NCBI RefSeq assembly: GCF_002234405.1
Contig: NZ_NMQT01000016.1
Coordinates: 1-64,000, forward strand
Direction of reading: 5' to 3'
DNA length: 64,000 bases
Source of the DNA: Amycolatopsis thailandensis
GTDB taxonomy: Bacteria; Actinomycetota; Actinomycetes; Mycobacteriales; Pseudonocardiaceae
Positions within the stretch are counted from its first letter, which is position 1, and each line of letters begins with the position of its first letter. A program made the translations under genes and the position numbers. Under the pieces are notes generated by a model that did not search any database, was not told where the DNA came from, and saw only the letters and a list, made by a program, of their open reading frames with translations. Positions 62,488 through 64,000 of the stretch are shown here, piece by piece.

Positions 62488-63359
62488 GCGGCGGCATCGT
62501 CGTCGTCGGCGACGTCGGCCTCGACGTGGTCGCGCGGCACGAGGGCCCCATCCCGCACGGCGGCGACATCCGCGCGAAGGTCCACTTCACCAGCGGCGGC
62601 GCGGGCGCGAACACCGCGCTCTGGCTGCGGTCCGAGGAAGTGGAGACCACGCTGGTCGCGCGGATCGGCGACGATTCCGGCGGCCGCATGGTGAAGACCG
62701 AGCTGGAGGCGGCCGGCGTCCGCTGCGAGTTCGCCGTGGACCCCGAAGAACCGACGTTCTGTGTCGTGGTGCTCGTCGACGGCGCGGGCGAGCGGAGCAT
62801 GCTCGCCGACCGGGCCGCGAACGCAAAGTTCAGTCCCGAGGACGTCACCGAGGCGGCGCTGGCCGGGGCGAGCCACCTGCACCTCTCGGGCTACGTCCTG
62901 CTGTATCCGTCGTCGCGTCCGGCGGCGCTCGCCTCGCTGGCGGCGGCGAAGAAGGCCGGGCTGACGACGTCGGTCGACCCGCAGGCGGCGACGCTGATCA
63001 CCGATCCGGCGACCTTCCTCGACGACGTGCGCGGCGTCGACCTGCTGATGCCGAACACGAGCGAACTGGTCGCGCTGACCGGGTCGAGCGATCCCGAAGC
63101 GGCGAAGGAACTGCTGGACTACGTGGGCGAGGTCGTGGTCACCGCCGGTCTCGACGGCGCCAGCTGGGTGGACGCGAGCGGCACCATCACCTCGGTGCCC
63201 GCGCAGCCCGCGGAGTGCGTGGACTCCACCGGCGCGGGAGACGCCTTCGACGCCGGTGTGCTGGCGGCGTGGTTGCGCGGCGAGTCCACCGTGGAGGTGC
63301 TTCGGGCCGGTACGCGTCTGGGTGCGCGTGCGGTCGCGAAGGTCGGCCCGCAACCGTAG
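62484..63359 (+). CDS. psuK: PfkB-family kinase, probable pseudouridine kinase
   Basis: 291 residues. PfkB motifs: N-terminal GGAGANTALWL, and the C-terminal catalytic/anion-hole DSTGAGDAFDAG (about 250-261). Placed after psuG in an overlapping operon, it should phosphorylate pseudouridine to pseudouridine 5'-phosphate, the glycosidase substrate. Sequence alone would also allow a ribokinase or sugar kinase role. Confidence 0.88.
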   Translation: MSGGIVVVGDVGLDVVARHEGPIPHGGDIRAKVHFTSGGAGANTALWLRSEEVETTLVARIGDDSGGRMVKTELEAAGVRCEFAVDPEEPTFCVVVLVDGAGERSMLADRAANAKFSPEDVTEAALAGASHLHLSGYVLLYPSSRPAALASLAAAKKAGLTTSVDPQAATLITDPATFLDDVRGVDLLMPNTSELVALTGSSDPEAAKELLDYVGEVVVTAGLDGASWVDASGTITSVPAQPAECVDSTGAGDAFDAGVLAAWLRGESTVEVLRAGTRLGARAVAKVGPQP

Positions 63360-63367
63360 CGAAAAAC

Positions 63368-63420
63368 GCTATGAAAGGTCCTTTCCGTGCAAATTTTGCA
63401 AGGAAAGGACCTTTCATAGC
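63368..63420. repeat. Palindrome, GCAAATTTTGC-core family, copy 3
   Basis: 26-base arms 63368-63393 and 63395-63420 around one T, with a single mismatch (63387/63401). Outer ends GCTATGAAAGG and CCTTTCATAGC match copies 1 and 2. It begins 8 bases after the psuK stop and sits between convergent psuK and DUF3099. Confidence 0.92.
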
Positions 63421-63444
63421 ACGTGACTGCGCGCGCGAAACGGG

Positions 63445-63819
63445 TCAGCCGCCGTCGATGACGCGGTGCGTGGTGCCTTCGATGCGGGTCGGTTCCGCCT
63501 CGTACCGGTTGACCGACTCGCTCTTGCGCGGCGGCCGGTCGTTGGCGACCAGGACCGCGATCCAGGGCAGCGGGATCGAGATCGCGATCAGCGCCAGCGC
63601 GAGCCACCAGGTCTCGTAGAAGATCCCGGCCAGGATGAGGCAAGGGATGCGGAACGACATCATGATGATGTACTTCCGCTTCCGTTTGGCGAGCTGGTCT
63701 TCGTAGGACGGGGCGGCTTCGGTGATCAGCACCGGAGCGGGTTCCCTCGGTTCGGGACCGTGGGCGGGCGCGTTCACAGCACCACCTCCGGCATCCATGC
63801 TCCCACTCCCCGGGCTCAT
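63445..63819 (-). CDS. DUF3099 membrane protein
   Basis: 124 residues from ATG 63819, which overlaps the upstream amidohydrolase stop (ATGA); ATG 63798, with GGGAG before it, is an alternative. DUF3099 core: VLITEAAPSYEDQLAKRKRKYIIMMSFRIPCLILAG followed by two transmembrane helices (about 52-70 and 74-92) and a soluble tail. Function unknown in the family. Confidence 0.88.
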   Translation of the reverse strand: MSPGSGSMDAGGGAVNAPAHGPEPREPAPVLITEAAPSYEDQLAKRKRKYIIMMSFRIPCLILAGIFYETWWLALALIAISIPLPWIAVLVANDRPPRKSESVNRYEAEPTRIEGTTHRVIDGG

Positions 63820-64000
63820 CCGACACCTGGGTGGGTGAACCGGTGCAGGGCCGCGACCACGAGCGTTTCGACGCCCGCCGAGAGCGTCGGATGCGGGATG
63901 GGCGCGAAGAGCGGCGAGTGGTTCGAAGGAATGTCCTGTTCGAACCGCCCGGCGGTCATCGCCGCGATGACCTTCTCCGCGTCCAGGCCGCCGACCAGCC
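63816..64000 (-). CDS. M20-family amidohydrolase, C-terminal fragment at window edge
   Basis: The last 60 residues of a frame open to the right edge: LVGGLDAEKVIAAMTAG then EQDIPSNHSPLFAPIPHPTL, ending at a stop at 63816-63818. The SNHSP phrase with its metal-ligand His is typical of the C-termini of M20D peptidases/amidohydrolases (hippurate or indole-acetyl-amino acid hydrolases). Most of the gene lies beyond base 64000. Coupled to DUF3099 downstream. Confidence 0.75.
   Translation of the reverse strand, partial: LVGGLDAEKVIAAMTAGRFEQDIPSNHSPLFAPIPHPTLSAGVETLVVAALHRFTHPGVG

Overview
The window reads as a chromosomal segment of a high-GC actinomycete of the Pseudonocardiaceae, most likely Amycolatopsis or a close relative (inference). 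The reasons are strong G/C bias at third codon positions, many GTG starts, an arabinofuranosyltransferase of the AftB type, and a 15-gene block (20396-33840) whose order and strands match the Mycobacterium tuberculosis Rv2689c-Rv2703 region as I remember it. No rRNA, tRNA, CRISPR array, prophage or insertion sequence was seen. Genes cover nearly all of the window.

Layout. 1-8044: a PucR-type regulator (cut by the left edge) diverges from an operon of a sodium:solute symporter, an agmatinase/guanidinobutyrase-type ureohydrolase, a thiamine-diphosphate decarboxylase, an aldehyde dehydrogenase and an NCS1 permease. This looks like the lower arginine-transaminase (2-ketoarginine to GABA plus urea) route. 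8023-14167: AftB-like glycosyltransferase, an SDR/TetR divergent pair with twin operators, a Tat-exported DJ-1/PfpI protein, and dxs. 14385-18950: a choline-to-betaine operon (aldehyde dehydrogenase, APC permease, choline oxidase). 19178-20299: a DUF1062 protein and an orphan small gene in a less GC-rich patch. 20396-33840: the conserved core block with RNA methyltransferase, KimA-like transporter, two TrkA/Ceo potassium proteins, DUF3159, OB-fold protein, hydrolase, DUF3710, dut, DUF3093, DUF4193, cei, suhB, ppgK and the principal sigma factor sigA.

33934-46846: accessory genes. These are a flavin split-barrel protein, a secreted protein, a methyltransferase coupled to a tail-anchored protein, small membrane proteins, a NarL-type two-component system, a cationic amino-acid permease, GNAT and EamA proteins, a DUF7455 zinc protein, and an Asp-nucleophile alpha/beta hydrolase with its TetR regulator. 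46905-51573: a sugar ABC importer operon ending in a ROK regulator, with a perfect palindromic operator upstream. 52131-58550: a DEAD/DEAH helicase, a YihY-family membrane protein and an RND exporter. 58847-64000: a secreted protein, DUF3039, a four-gene Spo0M/HD/psuG/psuK operon for pseudouridine breakdown, DUF3099, and the 3' end of an M20-family amidohydrolase.

The most unusual feature is not a gene. The window carries several families of long inverted repeats, placed mainly between convergent genes. There are three near-perfect palindromes with a GCAAATTTTGC core (12016, 30477, 63368) and two with CGCGTTTxGTCCTCT arms (6495, 46835). There are also three arrays of exactly 21-bp units (34456, 51868, 58661) in which forward copies are followed by reverse-complement copies, so each whole array is one giant segmented palindrome. 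Two ORFs (DJ-1/PfpI and DUF1062) read into such palindromes and carry repeat-encoded C-terminal tails.
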